Assembly: GCA_034440635.1 (NCBI GenBank)
Contig: JAOTON010001134.1
Coordinates: 186,001 to 250,000 of the forward strand
Source of the DNA: Lepas anatifera
Lineage: Eukaryota; Arthropoda; Thecostraca; Lepadidae
Reading direction: 5' to 3'
DNA: 64,000 nt
Under the pieces are notes generated by a model. The model saw only the letters and a program-made list of their open reading frames with translations. It did not search any database and was not told the origin of the DNA. Positions 22,343 to 35,200 of this stretch are shown in pieces. The translations under genes were made by a program, and so were the position numbers. Within the stretch, counting starts at the first letter, position 1. Each line of letters opens with the position of its first letter.

Positions 22343-22732
22343 ATGTGGCGGTGTCCCAGGACGGACCACCCTAAAAGACCGTCTGGGCCTTTCACGGCAG
22401 GAGAGTGTGGAGGCGGGGGCCTGCGCACTGGCCACTCCTTTCTCCTGTGCAGCTACCGAAAGAGGATCGGCCTGGACCCGGAAGCCACGTGCCGGGAATG
22501 CGACGACGGAGAGGACGAGGCCCTCCACCAGCTTCTGACCCAGTGCCCTGCGTGCACTGACCTGCGCTGGGACATATTTCGACGGGACGACCCGCCCATC
22601 CGGGAGGCGCTGGCGGACCCGCAACGGCTGGCGATGTTCCTGCGGCGGTTGGGGCGCCTACAAGGGCGCCCTCCCCCGTATGGCCGGAACACTCAATCAA
22701 TCAATCAGATTAATGTGTCCGTCGACATCTAA
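22343..22732 (+). pseudogene. LINE C-terminal zinc-knuckle fragment in E1
   Basis: The plus-strand frame includes GLRTGHSFLLCSYRKRIG, then C-x2-C...H...CPAC, which is the C-terminal Cys/His motif region found downstream of RT in many LINE ORF2 proteins (LRTGH ... C ... C ... H ... CP). It is followed by a short (AATC)n tail near 22692-22706, so this is a 5'-truncated LINE 3' end. The same relic is in E2 at 44563-44946 (minus), with frame-disrupting differences. Confidence 0.75.
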
Positions 22733-24507
22733 ATATTTGACATAATTTTAATCATTTGGTCCCCGGAGAATATAAAACACGTAGTCTAGAGAACCGGAGA
22801 ATAGCTGAATGTGATAAGGAAGAATAACTCTTGATATGCGTCAGAACTGGGGAACCAAAGAGCAGTCACCACGATCCTTGGATGAACTAACAAAAAATAT
22901 GTGCAGCCACCAAGTGTGGAACGCATCACGAACCCAAACCTGATCACTTTTTGTTTCAGGGGGAACGTTTGTTGTGTGCTGCAGGTTGGAGATGGACTGA
23001 CCACCTCACTTCTCTGTCCGTGGTGGTAGCTAGTTCAATTTTTGTATATAGATATACAAGATTTAAGAATACATCCTTTTTGACTTCAAGTTGAGTTAGT
23101 TTCTGATCCGGGTGCATCAAGAAAATATACCTCAAAATTCTAACCTGGAACAGTTCGTATTAAATAAAAAGGATTCTACAATTAATCTAAACATTGGTAG
23201 TGACGGAGCCTAAACCTAAGAATACGCATTGCGGCTTTAAGACAAGCAAGCTGCTGGCATCTTGAATGACATTTGTTTATGAAAATGATAAGCTTTTATT
23301 TTTAATACTTCGGAGTTTGGAAACGGTCCTTTCTCATAATAGTCGCAGAAGCACTTCATATAACATCATATTATTATATAAAATAGTATATTAACCGTTA
23401 TTTTTATTAGATTGTTTATTAGATTATCTACGTTGATAAGATGTTTCATGACCAGCCTCCTCGAATCATGGTTGCAAAATGGGGCTAATACACTGATAAA
23501 TATTCAGGTACATCCCTTCACCACAATTCTCATAATATAATAGGTGAACACATAAATGTTTAGTCAGAGTGCTAGGATATCCTCGAATCGAGTTCCAATC
23601 TTCGAATATTCCAGTACTGAACTACATTATTTCAGCAACCGAGTTCCATATCAGATCTAAATTTCAAGCCTTGGTCACACTGCCCACAAGTTTTCGCTTA
23701 TTGTATTATGAGGATTCTGACGAGGGGCTGTGCCCGAATATGTGATCACAGTGTGATCACAGGCTCCATTAATCAGGAATTCGAGAGGCAAAGCCATGAA
23801 ACATCTTACCAATTTATAATCATGCTCCTCGGCTACGCAATGCAAGATTCATCTACTTTTAAAAACCAACAGATATCAGTTGATCAATGAGGCTTATATT
23901 CAGACTCACAAAAACATGAGAAAATATAACCTACCAGGAAATTAAAAGCGAGTGATAACCCTCGGCAGGTGAGAAACGCATGCAACAATCAGGTCTGCGA
24001 GTCCCCAAAGAGCAATCTTCCGAGTGCAACGTGAACTAGAGGATATAACTCAGTACGTCAGTGATGGATCCAGGCCAATGTTTTTTTTTGTGGGGGGGAA
24101 GACAGGGTTCGAAATCGTGAATAAAAATGTTTTAAAGATCGGCGAAAATCGCAGAGTTTGGGAGGAAAGTAAATTTTTCCCTGAACCCACCAGTGGGTAT
24201 GCGGCTTCTAGCTTCCAGTCCTTGAAGTGCACTCTAAGAAGGGTGGGAGCGAACCAAATACTGAGCGTACATCAAAAGCATAACATATTTTGCATCTGTC
24301 CACAATAAGTGCTACACGATTTGATAAAATTTTCACCGCAATAGTGTGAGCCCAAAGTAGTCACTTATCATTTTCGCCGACTTTCACACTTACGATCACC
24401 AACAAAATCTGACCACTTGATTTTTTACTATAAAGACCTGTTGCATTACGTGTTTTTTTTACCTTGAAGCTAAAAAGTACTTTTAATGGTATGTTTTACT
24501 GAGGTCC
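22733..24507. other. E1 interior, no gene recognised
   Basis: The stretch is shared with E2 (inverted, ~42.8-44.55 kb). A CAGTGATGGATCCAGG motif at ~24059, also in E2, resembles a hAT-type terminus, but I could not find its partner. Short frames here are not conserved in reading between the two copies. Confidence 0.45.
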
Positions 24508-24726
24508 TCAGAGGATGTGCCTTGATATACGGCGATAAATACCACTTACGCACACACATGAACGTATACTGCGGGCACACAGGTAGACGACCGAGGTGCA
24601 CTCAGACAGGTTCGTGTTCAATGCAGAAAACTGCTGGCTGTGGTACTCTGCCAACTCTAGGATTCCATTGCTCGTCCTCTGAAGCTTGTCTTCCAGCAGC
24701 AGGCGTAAATGGCGATAGTCACTCAC
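24508..24726 (-). pseudogene. Conserved open stretch shared by E1 and E2
   Basis: The minus strand encodes LLLEDKLQRTSNGILELAEY and a Cys-containing tail. The E2 copy (plus strand, ~42550-42780) keeps the same frame with mostly single-residue changes and one premature stop. The residue composition looks like real protein, but I recognise no family. The antisense frame is also open in both copies. It could be a relic of a captured gene or of the element's own ORF. Confidence 0.3.
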
Positions 24727-24905
24727 TGTCGAGGGGCAGCACCTGATTATTTCTGTTTTGCATTCAGCTTTCTGGGGTAGCCCCTTCTTAAATTAGAAGA
24801 TATTTTCACAGCAGGAACAGATGGGACCAATAAAGGGTGCAAATAAAATATCACAAGCTCACAATGAAAGCAAACAAGATATCATTGCATCTTGTTTTAA
24901 ACATA

Positions 24906-24937
24906 TAAAAAATATTATATATATATATATATATATT
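24906..24937. repeat. (AT)n microsatellite
   Basis: A simple AT dinucleotide run of about 14 units. The E2 counterpart near 42375-42390 is much shorter. Confidence 0.85.
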
Positions 24938-26545
24938 CAAGAAGAAAGACGTCCCCAAAGACGATCTATACTCTAGATCATGGGTTTTTGGAGGGGTTGG
25001 GTGGAACCATGCAAAATCATGATTTTTTATAAATTATAATACATTATTTCCAAACTGGCCCACAATAGAAAAAAAATATTTCAAATTTCAGGTCTATGGA
25101 AGAATCGGTCTGATTGGGTTCATCCCATTCAAAGTAACAAACAAAATGATCATACACAAGCTGGTCCATTGATTGGGATGATAGTTTGATGATACACAGC
25201 AGCTACAAAAGACAGGGTTTCTAGTAAAAAAATTTTCTCTCTGAAGTGACCAGCCTAATCTTTCACATATTCCTCTAGGAAAACACAAAAAGTTGCATCA
25301 CCCAAGATTGCCCTCCTGTCATTCCTATATGTCTATCCATATTCTTTGTTCACAATTATATTTTTGTATTGGCTGGGTACATTCCTAGTGTTTCAAATCA
25401 TAATACATCTTATCCTAATTTTTCTTCAGTTTATTTTAAATAGCAATTATAAAAAACATGCAGATGGGCATTTGCAGAGGGCAGATGGATGAATTCATGC
25501 TACAGCCACTTTCATGTCTGGAAACAAACAGTAGCACTTGAAATATGAGTAACTTCATCCGAGAAGTGGATAAGAGTACACAAACTATTATGTACTGCAT
25601 GGTACCAAAATAAATGGTAAAATCTGTTTCAATATGTGAAATTATCAAAAACATTTTCATACTTTAAAGAAGGTAAACTAAGCAGAAAATGCACTAGCAT
25701 GCACACATTGTGCAGAACTAGTATTTGTAACAGGTAGAAATTTGTAATTCAAATTGCAGGCTTGATATAGAATTTTACTAGAGTGCACAGATATTGTAAA
25801 TAGAAAGTTCGACCAAAAAGAGAGCGAATATGGGACATTCAAAAATAAAATGCCTAAACAATCATTGGAAAATTGTCATCGCCAATCATTTTCACCCATT
25901 TTGGTACACAAGTTGACCTGTTCAACAATAAAGTGAGGATTTTTGGCATTGACACTACTCATAAGCCTTGTTCCATCTGTCAGAACAGTCCTGTCTGCAG
26001 GCCCTCGAGCCTCTCCTCTAGAAAAGAAATATCAGTGCCGCGACTGCCTCTAGTATGTGCTACTGCTTATCAAACAAAAATCAACCAGAATACTTATCTA
26101 CCAATCACAAAATAGTGTGCTGCCACTGTTCTGCTTTTACTGTTTCATCCAGCAGCACCACAGCAGGTTGTCAGCCTGTAAATCTACAATTGGTTCTATG
26201 ATTTGTTCTCAGGGAGAGGCTATAGTCATGCGATATCGACTCAATGCTGCTCGCTGATTGGTGTCGACAGACTGAATGAGACCGCAGCTATAATAGCGGG
26301 CCAAAATGAATAGTTATCAATTAAGCATACAATTTGCTTTCTGCCAACTTTGTGAACCTAATTAATGCAGAACAGAAACATGAAATGCATTGCCCATATT
26401 TGATGGGATTAGTGCCTGACTAACTCACTACACTCACTACACAAAACCTCAATAAGCATTGGTGCCCAGCAACGATGGATGGCAAAAATTAAAATTGTTT
26501 CATTAACTTTTCACTCATACATTTTTTCCTCTGAGAAAATCTCAA
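24938..26545. other. E1 interior, no gene recognised
   Basis: It matches ~40.4-42.37 kb of E2 inverted. No catalytic motifs are seen. The E2 counterpart holds a hAT MITE at 40670-41028 that is missing here; the empty site is at about 26238-26245 (GACTCAAT on this strand). Confidence 0.45.
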
Positions 26546-26762
26546 TTGACCACATCAAATGCTCTAAATATTTTACGTACAGATAACCGACGATATTGTT
26601 TTGTTGATCACGAGACCGGACCGGCGACAATCTCCTCGCCCTTAAAACCACCAAAACCTTTTGTCATGCCTCAAAAGAGGCTCTTCTGGATCGCGCTACC
26701 CGTATCTTTTTCTTGTATCATTGTCGCTGCAATGCAATCATGCAATAACGAACAATTATTAA
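26546..26762 (+). pseudogene. Short frame conserved in both E copies
   Basis: The frame has a hydrophobic segment (LFWIALPVSFSCIIVAAMQS) after a Pro/Lys-rich stretch. The E2 copy (minus, ~40145-40330) stays open through the same ~55 residues, though most base differences change amino acids, which argues against selection. The downstream end is cut by the gypsy insertion at 26763. Function unknown. Confidence 0.25.
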
Positions 26763-26824
26763 TAGCTGAGCAGCATTTGTATAAAAACAGCATTAATCGA
26801 GAACCTGTTTATTCAATGATGCCA
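26763..26824 (-). repeat. 3' LTR, distal piece (U5 side)
   Basis: It matches the end of the 5' LTR (38742-38805). It carries AATAAA on the minus strand near 26810, a likely polyadenylation signal; the 5' LTR has AATACA with a two-base deletion. Separated from the rest of the LTR by the P/THAP element. Confidence 0.88.
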
Positions 26825-27658
26825 AAGCAATAGAGACACTAGGTAAAACTTTGGCCGGATTTAAACAATGGACCAATAGGTGCACAGTTTGACAGATGTT
26901 GGGGGCGGGGCCTCTGGACCCGCTCGGGACCAGGCAAGTAGAAGACTGGACTAGCTTAAACTTATTAAAACATTGAATATGAAAAATCGTCTCGTTTTGG
27001 ATTTTTTAAACTCAATTGATAAACAAATATGTTGTCCAAAAAATCTAAGATAAAGCAGTTTTCTTGCTGACTTGGTAACTGCGGTAAGGGGGTAAACGGT
27101 GCAAAGAAAGTGTCTTGTTGCTTATTGAACCCAACATTTTACCACAGAAAAATACATAATACTCGTTATTTGGTGTTTGTTAAGCTATTTATGTATTTTA
27201 TTTAATTTTAATATTTGTTTACACATTTTTGTAGAATTTTATGTGAGTTTATTATTAAAAAATAACAGGTCAAATGAAGCGACATCAAGTCTTTAAATTT
27301 GCATCTTTCAAGATCAAGCAAGCGCGCGCAAGTCAATCGCGCCATTTATTTGCCGCCACATGTGCCCACCAATGTTAATTTTTGCTGTTTATTGCCGCAG
27401 TTCATAATCTAATGTGCCAAGGCGATGTATATTGCAGTGTGTGTGGTGTCTTTTCTATAGCAAGTTTGGGGAGTGATTGCCAATATTTGCATAGTTACTT
27501 GATTGTCCAAGTGTGTGCTCATGGCAATTAATCGGACAGGGAAGGGTGTGATTATCGTCCCTAGAAAGAAGCGATGGGGCTGCCGAAGAAAAATATTCTG
27601 GAATGAAGGGGAGGCCTAGGGAACAGTACTTGCTTCTGCACTACATAGAATACAACTG

Positions 27659-27730
27659 GAATATGCAGAGTTCAAATGTCACACTAAACATCCAGCAACC
27701 CTGCATCTGTTTCCTTCCAGCCAGGCAAGG
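27659..27730 (+). pseudogene. THAP-like exon fragment of the P element
   Basis: The frame reads AEFKCHTKHPATLHLFPSS and ends at a consensus donor (AAG|GTAAGT at 27730). LH-x-FP with a Cys about ten residues before it is the N-terminal signature of THAP domains. The first Cys of the pair is not in frame, so it is probably decayed. Supported by the transposase relic 1.4 kb downstream on the same strand. Confidence 0.4.
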
Positions 27731-27795
27731 TAAGTGGTCAAATTTCCCTTTCCATGCTCACTGACATGCTTTCTTGAGTAGGTAGGTATAAAATC

Positions 27796-28155
27796 CCAGT
27801 CTGCAAAGTATGGCAGCAGGGCAGACGAGTCGCACCAGCCATCTAAAATTCTCGCACCACCAGCTTCCAAAAATTCACACCAATCTGCCATATACCAGGG
27901 AGAAAAACGCACCCATTCCTACCCACACGATGCAATACTACCTCTCTTAGTAGTTAGTTATAGATGAACTTTTATGAGGCCCCCTCCTGTGTCTTAAAAA
28001 CCATTCAGCCATTATTTGTTTGGTTTAAGTGTCGCCTTCTTCGCACCAGTCTCACAAATTAGTACCAGGTTGAAAAAATTGCACCACTCGCTCCTGTCTC
28101 AAAGGGCACTCACATCAACAAGATCTCGTTAAAAATGTCATACTTTGCACACTGG
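27796..28155. mobile_element. hAT MITE, TTCGCACCA family, copy 2 (360 bp)
   Basis: Perfect TSD ATAAAATC (27788-27795 and 28156-28163); termini CCAGTCTGCAAAGTATGGCA / CTTTGCACACTGG. Inserted in an intron-like part of the P/THAP element. Confidence 0.92.
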
Positions 28156-29152
28156 ATAAAATCCATGTCCAGGGGCTCCACACTGAAATTGGATTTGTGA
28201 AGTTTATCTCAGATTGGGTCAAGTGGTAAATTAGTGTTAGTGGCTAGTTAGCAGTGTGCAGTAGTTTGGTTTGTCTGTCAATAATCTGGGGGTGGGTACT
28301 GGCCGTGCTCTGTTGTATGCCATGCCTATGTTTGTGAAGCTGTCATAATACAGTGTGTTCATAATTATTTGGATGTAATGTTTTCCTTGGTTCCATGGTG
28401 ATGCTCATTTATTTAGTTCCATTAGCTTAACAAAGTCAGATTTCTTTGTAGCCTATTTGCTATGCTTTGGATTTTTGAAAGCAAAATATAATGAAAATGC
28501 ATTGATATAATGATAGAGTAAAATTATGAAAATATGTATCACATAAATGTTGTCGTTACATGTGTCAGTGTTGGGGAAATGGTGGCCAAAATTCCCAGTA
28601 ATAAGTATGCTCTCAATTCTGGGCACTGTGACCTGTAATTGAAAATTTTCCCTCCAAAACTGACAATGTATGTGGCAGCACCTCTGTGCTGTGATGCTTT
28701 CATATTGCTGTATTTTCTAGTGCTCATGAATAAGAAATAGTATATGCTTCAAAATCTGGTCAAAGTGCAATCATTTCATTTTTCTTTAATCATTAAATAA
28801 GTTTTGTTAATATTTTCGCTGGACTGGAGGTGACTGGTGTGGAAAAATCGGAATTCAGAAAGGCCCGTTGTTTCCTAGTGAATAAAAAGAGATAATGAAC
28901 CTTGCAGTGGGTAGGTCAAAATAGATTTTGTCAGTTTTAAGTAATGACCAAAGTGTGAAAACTGGATGTATTTTGTCTCAGGGTTTTAAGTTGAGAAACT
29001 GTAATTCACTGACTTGTGAATATTTTACAGAAGTGTCTGCTAATTGCTTGATATAGCGATATATGCGATAAAACTGTTCGCGTATGACATTTTCTCATCA
29101 GTTGATAGTTGTGATGGTGAAGTTAATAACAAATCTCTCCCGTCAGGTGACT

Positions 29153-29985
29153 GGCCTGGAGCCACAGCGAGTACGCCCCGCAGCCCAAATGCTCAACGAG
29201 CGTGTCGGAAAGCTTCTGCTCCACCTATTTGGTCAGCGTTTCGCCAAGTAGGCTTAGTTCATCATCACCTGCGATAAGGTGTTCGACATCTGTAGCTCTC
29301 GGTGCATCCTTGACGGCAGGGCTCATCGGTCGGCGTTCGCCTTCGAGTACACCATTGTTGCTCAGCCACCTCTGATTTAGTTAACGCGACTAAATCGGGA
29401 CTCTTGGCGCGATGAAAGCCAGAGCAGGCTGCCCTTCCAGAACGGGTTCATCATATCCTTAACTGCTCTGCGAGGTCCCCACAGCATTATTAAGAACATC
29501 TACGGCGTCAAGTACTTTCTGACGTCACGGGTGAACCAGGACGTGGTGGAGAACTTCTCACAGGTCAGGGTCTTGGGAGCAGTCAACACCCACCCAACGG
29601 CGGTCGAAGCCAAGACTCGTATGATACTCTTGTTGATGGGGCCTCACCGTCCGTGGCCGTTGGTTCTCATGTCAGACCATGGCCCGCTGGAGTCCCAGTC
29701 AGTCCTGCTTGATGAAAAAGAACCAACTCACCTGGGTGCGGCTACCCTGCAGCTGGACCCTCTGACAGTCAGTACTGAAGAGCGTGACGTCGCTGCTGTG
29801 TTATGAGGTGGAGAGGTTGCAGCCTTACCCCGCTCCACATGTACAAAGAACAGGACTGACGGGATGAAGAAGACCAGGACGCCGCCGCGGAACCAGCTGC
29901 TCCGACAGAAAGGGGCATAGACCAAACAAATTTAGGCAGGTGCTGTCTTACATGGCGGGCTTTATTGGTATGTAAAGTGTAGATC
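29153..29985 (+). pseudogene. P-element/THAP9-type transposase relic
   Basis: Ordered, frame-shifted matches to the C-terminal half of P/THAP9 transposases. First comes VRPAAQMLNERVGKLL and ITCDKVFDICSSR (about 29160-29300). Then one open stretch at 29430-29640 reads NGFIISLTALR, YGVKYFLTSRVNQDVVENF and HPTAVEAKTRMILLLMG, which matches the conserved YILTSRLNQDxLENFFSQIR region that closes the catalytic core. Finally VLSYMAGFIG near 29950 resembles the LxYIAGYIA motif. In the full protein an RNase H-like DDE core with a GTP-binding insertion cuts the element ends. In-frame stops between blocks show it is inactive. Confidence 0.8.
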
Positions 29986-31979
29986 TGTACAGCTCTCTCG
30001 AACATATCCCATCGACCGTGCTTGTAGTAGATAATAGTGGGGATCTGGAGTGGTTGCCACGTCTTAGTCGGAGTGTTCTCACAGTACCAAATGAAAAGTG
30101 GCTTAGACAATTAAGGTAGCTAAATGTTTTGTTTTGTGTTATCCGTGAACCTAGCAGCATGGGTAGAAAATCACTAGTTATCCTCTGTTTTGCTTTTGGT
30201 ATGCTAGTTAAATTCCCGGACCTTAATCAAAAGATAGCGCGAAAGTACGCGGTGACGAGGACTCACATGCGCGTTAGGTGTGCAAACTATGTAAGAATAC
30301 GTATGGAAATGACAGCACTACATAATTTGTGTTTACGGCGTTGTGATTTCGTTCAGTCTGTGTAAACCCTCCATTCTTTGTTCACACCCATCATGAATAG
30401 ATATATGGGCATGGACAGCGAGACTATTTCAAAATGTATTCTGAGATGGTCCTGGTTTAAATTGTTTTTCCTGAGAAACTAGCACACTATATGATATCGA
30501 AGCCTCGTCGTTACCCCCCATGAACATAAACACACTGCACTGGTGCATAGATCTTGTTTCATGATATTTACAAAAGCGTTAAAAAGAAAGTCTCATTCTG
30601 GAAAATTCCTTGGCAGCATTTTTGAACGGAAGTGCCTTCCAGCTGTGTTGTGCTGTGGCCGGAGATAATTTTAGTGTAATAAAATTCCCTGAAAATAATA
30701 CCTTTAGAAAAGTTACTTCTCAGTATATGGCTGATAGTTAATACTAAATTTCGAGACAATAACTTTGGATTGAAACATGTCTGTAAGAAAGACTTTCTTA
30801 CAGACCACACTTTCCTAAATACCCGTTATTTCCTATCTAACTTTTTGGGATTGTAGAGAAAAAGAAAATCGGAAAAAATAAAAATAGAAGGCCAGATTCT
30901 CGCTCCCAAGAAAAAATTAGCTGCCACCTCGGATCTCTTTGATCAAGCATGATTCCCCCACCGACTGCCCTCGTATTCCCATGAAATGTCTCGGGGTCCA
31001 ATGCCGAGTTCTAATTTGTTTGCTCGCCCAGCGCATTCTTGCAATTCCCCGAGATGAGGGGCATACATTATCTTCAGGAGCAAGTGTGGCTTGGGCTCAT
31101 TATGACAAATTGCTTCCCAAGAATTTCTCAGGGAATTCAGGGGGCAAGGCGTTCCAACGATAGAACGCTTAAATCCATGAAGTCGCCACGGCAACAGAAA
31201 TGTCTCCTCACCCTCCCCCTGGCAAGCGAGAATTGGTGTCTTGTGGTAAGAAACCCATCCCCCACCCCTACCCCAAATATTATTGGAACGATTTTGGTGA
31301 CCATCCATGCCTGACACCTGGCCCATTGTCAGAACCAGGGTATGTCCGGGCCGAATGCTACCAGCAGCGAATGCAAGATGTCTATGAGGCTGAAACTCCG
31401 CAATATATCTGGATGCCGATAGAAAGGGGTTATTCGGAGGTGTGCAGAGGGTTGAGTACCCCTGGCCCCCTCCCCGAAACAAAAGTATACAAAGCCGTCA
31501 CTGAACCTCCTTCTCGATCAAGGCCAGGTGAACCCTGAAACGTCTATTGCTAACCCCATTCCAAGGGTGCGAGCATGGGTATCTCGGTGGCTGCGCTGCC
31601 CGGATTCGATAAACTACATTCCCTTAAAACTACATTCGCATTTTGTTCCTTCCCAATTCCTATACACTACATCTCTGTAGCAAAACCCTGGCTACTCACG
31701 GCACCCATCATAGATTCTGGTCTAAATGCCACCTTCTTCCCCTACAAAGAGAAAACCTGGATCCGACATTACAAGTTCCTGTTAATAACACCATGGTCTC
31801 CACACTTGAAATACTAAAACCGAACCTAATTCACCAAACCGAGCTCATTACGGCCTTCGGGGTACTGCCAGATAGATTTTCATCTCTAGTTGGGTTTTGA
31901 AGTAAGCCAACAGCAATTTGCATCAATCAGTATCAGCTGACTGCGCCTGCCCAGCTTCGCAGCCGACGGTCCCGGCCTG

Positions 31980-32126
31980 AATGATGCCAGCGACAGAACT
32001 GATGCGTTTCGGTGATTACAAATGGCGCCTAAATATCAGGATACACAAATGACGCACGCCAGACAATGGTTGCGCTGGGTTCTGTTCAGTTGGTGGCGCA
32101 CATGTGCCATGAGTCAAGCCCAGCTA
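31980..32126 (-). repeat. 3' LTR, proximal piece
   Basis: It matches 38793-38938 of the 5' LTR almost base for base, including the TATTTA box, the TCAGTT initiator and the TGTCGCTGGCATCA primer sequence. Bounded on the right by the polypurine tract. Confidence 0.93.
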
Positions 32127-32140
32127 TGCCCCCCTCCCCA
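32127..32140 (-). promoter_or_regulatory. Polypurine tract of the gypsy element
   Basis: On the minus strand GGGGAGGGGGGCA directly precedes the LTR start TAGCTGGG, the position where plus-strand DNA synthesis is primed. Confidence 0.8.
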
Positions 32141-32225
32141 GAGGACTTTAGTCCGGAGACCTGTCGCGGGAGCTAATGCAATAACGAGTGGCACAGGCAA
32201 ATCACAAGGGACGCACACAGGAGGG

Positions 32226-35200
32226 TCACATTTCAAAGTCGCGGTAGCGTGTGGTGCAACCACGGCGTATGCGAGAGGAACGGCGGGGTAGCGGTGCATC
32301 AACGGGGGCTCCCTGCGGAACTGGGGTCCCGAGGCGGTCCCGGCTGCCGAGGTATCCCAGCTTGGGGGACACTGGCTCCAGAGGCACCGACTGCGAGAGC
32401 GGGGCTGGAGGGGGCACAGGCTCCAGAGTCACCGACGGCGGGGGCGCCGATGGCAGGACCACTGACCCGTGAGAAGCTGGCGGCGAGGGCGCAGGCGGTG
32501 GGTCTGGTATCGTTGAGGCGGCCGGCTGCGGAGCCGCCGGCTGATAGCCCACCGACGGAGGAGGCGTGAGAGGCCAGGGTATCAGCGGCGTGGATGCCGG
32601 TAGCGTCGAGCCAGATGGCTGCACGGTAGGAGAGGCCCCTGCAGGAAACGGCGCTGCGGGGGACACCGGAGTGAAGGCCCGGAGGAACTTCCGGTTGCGA
32701 AGGGTCAGCCGGCGCGAGCCGTCAAGCCGGACCTGGTACTGACGGAAGGGCAGGACAGCGACGACCGTGCCGCGGCGGTCCCACTGACGCGGGTGGTTCC
32801 CCGTCTGGTTTTGTACCAGCACAGACTGGCCGACCCGGAGAGGTGGGAGATCAGCAGTGCGGAGGGACAGACGCTCATGGTCCTTCGTGGAGCGCCTTTG
32901 GAGAGCCTGCTCCCGCCATGAGGCGACGTCATGCCACGTCGGTCGAAGGTCGGCAAAGGTGCGCAGCGGAGGCGACAGTGTGCTACCAGGGAGGAAGTCT
33001 CGGAGCTGGCGACCCAGAAGAAGCTCGGCTGGGGACATGCCAGTGGCCCGATCAGGCGTATTGCGATGCTGGAGCAGGGCACGAGTGAGCTTGACAGAGT
33101 CGAGGCGGCCGTCGGGTCGGATGTTGTCTCTGATCAGACGTTTTGCCGACTTTACCGCGACCTCTGCACGGCAGTTTGCGTGCGGAAAGGCGACAGATGT
33201 CAAGCGATGAGAGATACCATGCTGTCGCATGAAGTCTTGCATCGGCCCAGCCATGAACTGAGGCCCACCGTCGCTTGTTAGCGTCTCGGGAACACCAAAA
33301 TCCCGGCAGAGGTATGTGAGCACTTGCTCAAGAATGAGGTTTCGTCCCTCCCAGACCTGGAACCAGTGACTAAATCGGTCGACCACAACACCGTAGTTGT
33401 GACCCATGTAGCTAAAGAAGTCAGCGGCAACGTGCTGAAAAGGATATTCAGGGATGATTGGCGGTACGGGAGGCAGATTCGACTGCGAGGGGGCGTGGCG
33501 GTTGCAGGTTGGGCAGCGGCGTCGAGTTAGCTCAATGTCCTGAGCCATGGCGGGCCAGAAGAAGCCGCGCTCCGCCCGGAGGCGCATGCCAGTGACGCCT
33601 TGATGAGCCGAGTGGAGGGCCGCCAGGACGCGGCTACGGAGCGCGGAGGGGATAACAGCGCGTCCGCGGTACAGGAGGACAGGACCAGCCGTAGACAGGT
33701 CGCGACGGAGGCACCAGAGCTCCTGCGTGGCGGGGTCAAGCACGTCGGGAGAGGCGGTTGGCGACTGCAGCAGGCGTACGACGGAGCGGATCGGGGCGTC
33801 CTCGCGGGATGCTTCGGCGACCGTCGACCAGGTGATGGGCTGCATGGACGGCGAGACCGCCAGGAGGAAGTCATCGTCGACGCCATCCTCAGGGCCCAGG
33901 GGGGAAGCCAGGAGTGCCGTGAGGTGATGCTCATCATCTGGCGGGGGAGTCTCGTCAGAGCTCCGCAAGCCGTACCGGGACAAGGCGTCGGGGCCGCCGT
34001 GCGAGCGCCCGGGGATGTGGACCATGGTGAAGCGCCAGCCGAACGTCTTCTCCTTGAGGCGACGGAGGCGGGGGGTATCGATGCCATCCAGCGAGCGAGT
34101 CTTGAACAGTCCCAGAAGGGGCTTGTGGTCTGTGCCAACAATCAGGTGGCCACAGCCTAGGGTGAAGTACCGCGTTTTCTCGAGCGCGTTGACCACTCCT
34201 AGGGCTTCACCTTCTGACGATGAGTAGCGGCTCTCAGCAGAGGATGTGAACCGGGATCCGACGCCGCAGACTTTCCACCCATCGGCGCAGCAGTGCGGGC
34301 GAGAGTCTGTACAAGTACAGTGCTTCTGGAGCATGACGTATCCCAGCCCAGATTTGGACCAGTCAGTCAGGAGGCAGGTGTGGCGAGCGGGGTCAAAGGC
34401 GGTGATGCCCTTCTCCACCTCGGAGGCGATGGCGAGCTTGGTCTCGCAGAACAGACCTTCCAGCACATCGTCCCAGTACCAAGTTGAGTCCTGCTTCAGT
34501 AGCTCGCGAAATGGCAGCAGCTGTGGTTGAGTGGCATAGAACATCGATACCTGGTTCACTAAAGCCATGAACGAGCGCAGGTCAGTGACGTTCCGTGGGG
34601 TGGGGAAGGAGCGGATGGCGTCCGTGTGGGACGGCAGCGGGCTGACACCGTCAGGGGCTATCCGGAAACCGGCCCAGTCAACTGACTTCTCGCAGAAGAC
34701 AAACTTGTCCCTGTTCTGGAGGATGCCGTTTCTACCACAGAGGGCGAGGTAGTCTGCGACATGGTGGAACATGTCGGCCACCGTCGGCTTGTACAGGATG
34801 GAGTCGTCGATGACTCGAGCGCAGTCACGCACGTTGACCGTGATCTGATCGAAGCGGTGAGTGTACGCGTCACCGGAGGCCTTGTATCCCTGGGGCGCAG
34901 TCTTGTAGCGGTAACGACCCCACGGAGTCAGGAAGGTGGTGAGGTGCCGATCAGTGGGGCGAATACTGACGGAGTGGTAGCCGTTGAAGGCGTCCGTGGT
35001 AGACTTCCAGTGATTGGCTGGAATAGACATAGCCTGTTGGAATGGGGGCTTGGCGGGATGTGTTTGACGAAGACTGGCCTCGTTGAGCGCCTGCAAGTCA
35101 ATAGTGCGGCGTGGCTCGCCGTTGTGCTTACGGGTGACAACCATCCGCGAACACCACGTGACAGGCACATTCGGGTCCACCTTCTCCAGGACGCCCATGG

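Larger units (their letters stand above)
26825..31979 (+). mobile_element. P/THAP-type DNA transposon (decayed, 5.2 kb)
   Basis: It splits the gypsy 3' LTR, with ATGATGCC (within a 10-bp identity AATGATGCCA) repeated at 26816-26823 and 31981-31988. An 8-bp TSD is the P-superfamily rule. The interior has a transposase relic at 29153-29806 and an exon-like THAP fragment at 27659-27730, both on plus. I could not find matching terminal inverted repeats, so the exact ends rest on the duplication. A hAT MITE (27796-28155) is nested inside. 30120-31979 shows no recognisable gene. Confidence 0.8.

Noticed and set aside
29769..30160. Minus-strand frames across the P-element 3' region
   Set aside because: The plus strand carries the transposase motifs; the minus frames show no motif.
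32249..34160. Plus-strand open frames opposite the gypsy pol gene
   Set aside because: They are antisense shadows of a GC-rich coding region with clear RT, RNase H and integrase motifs on minus.
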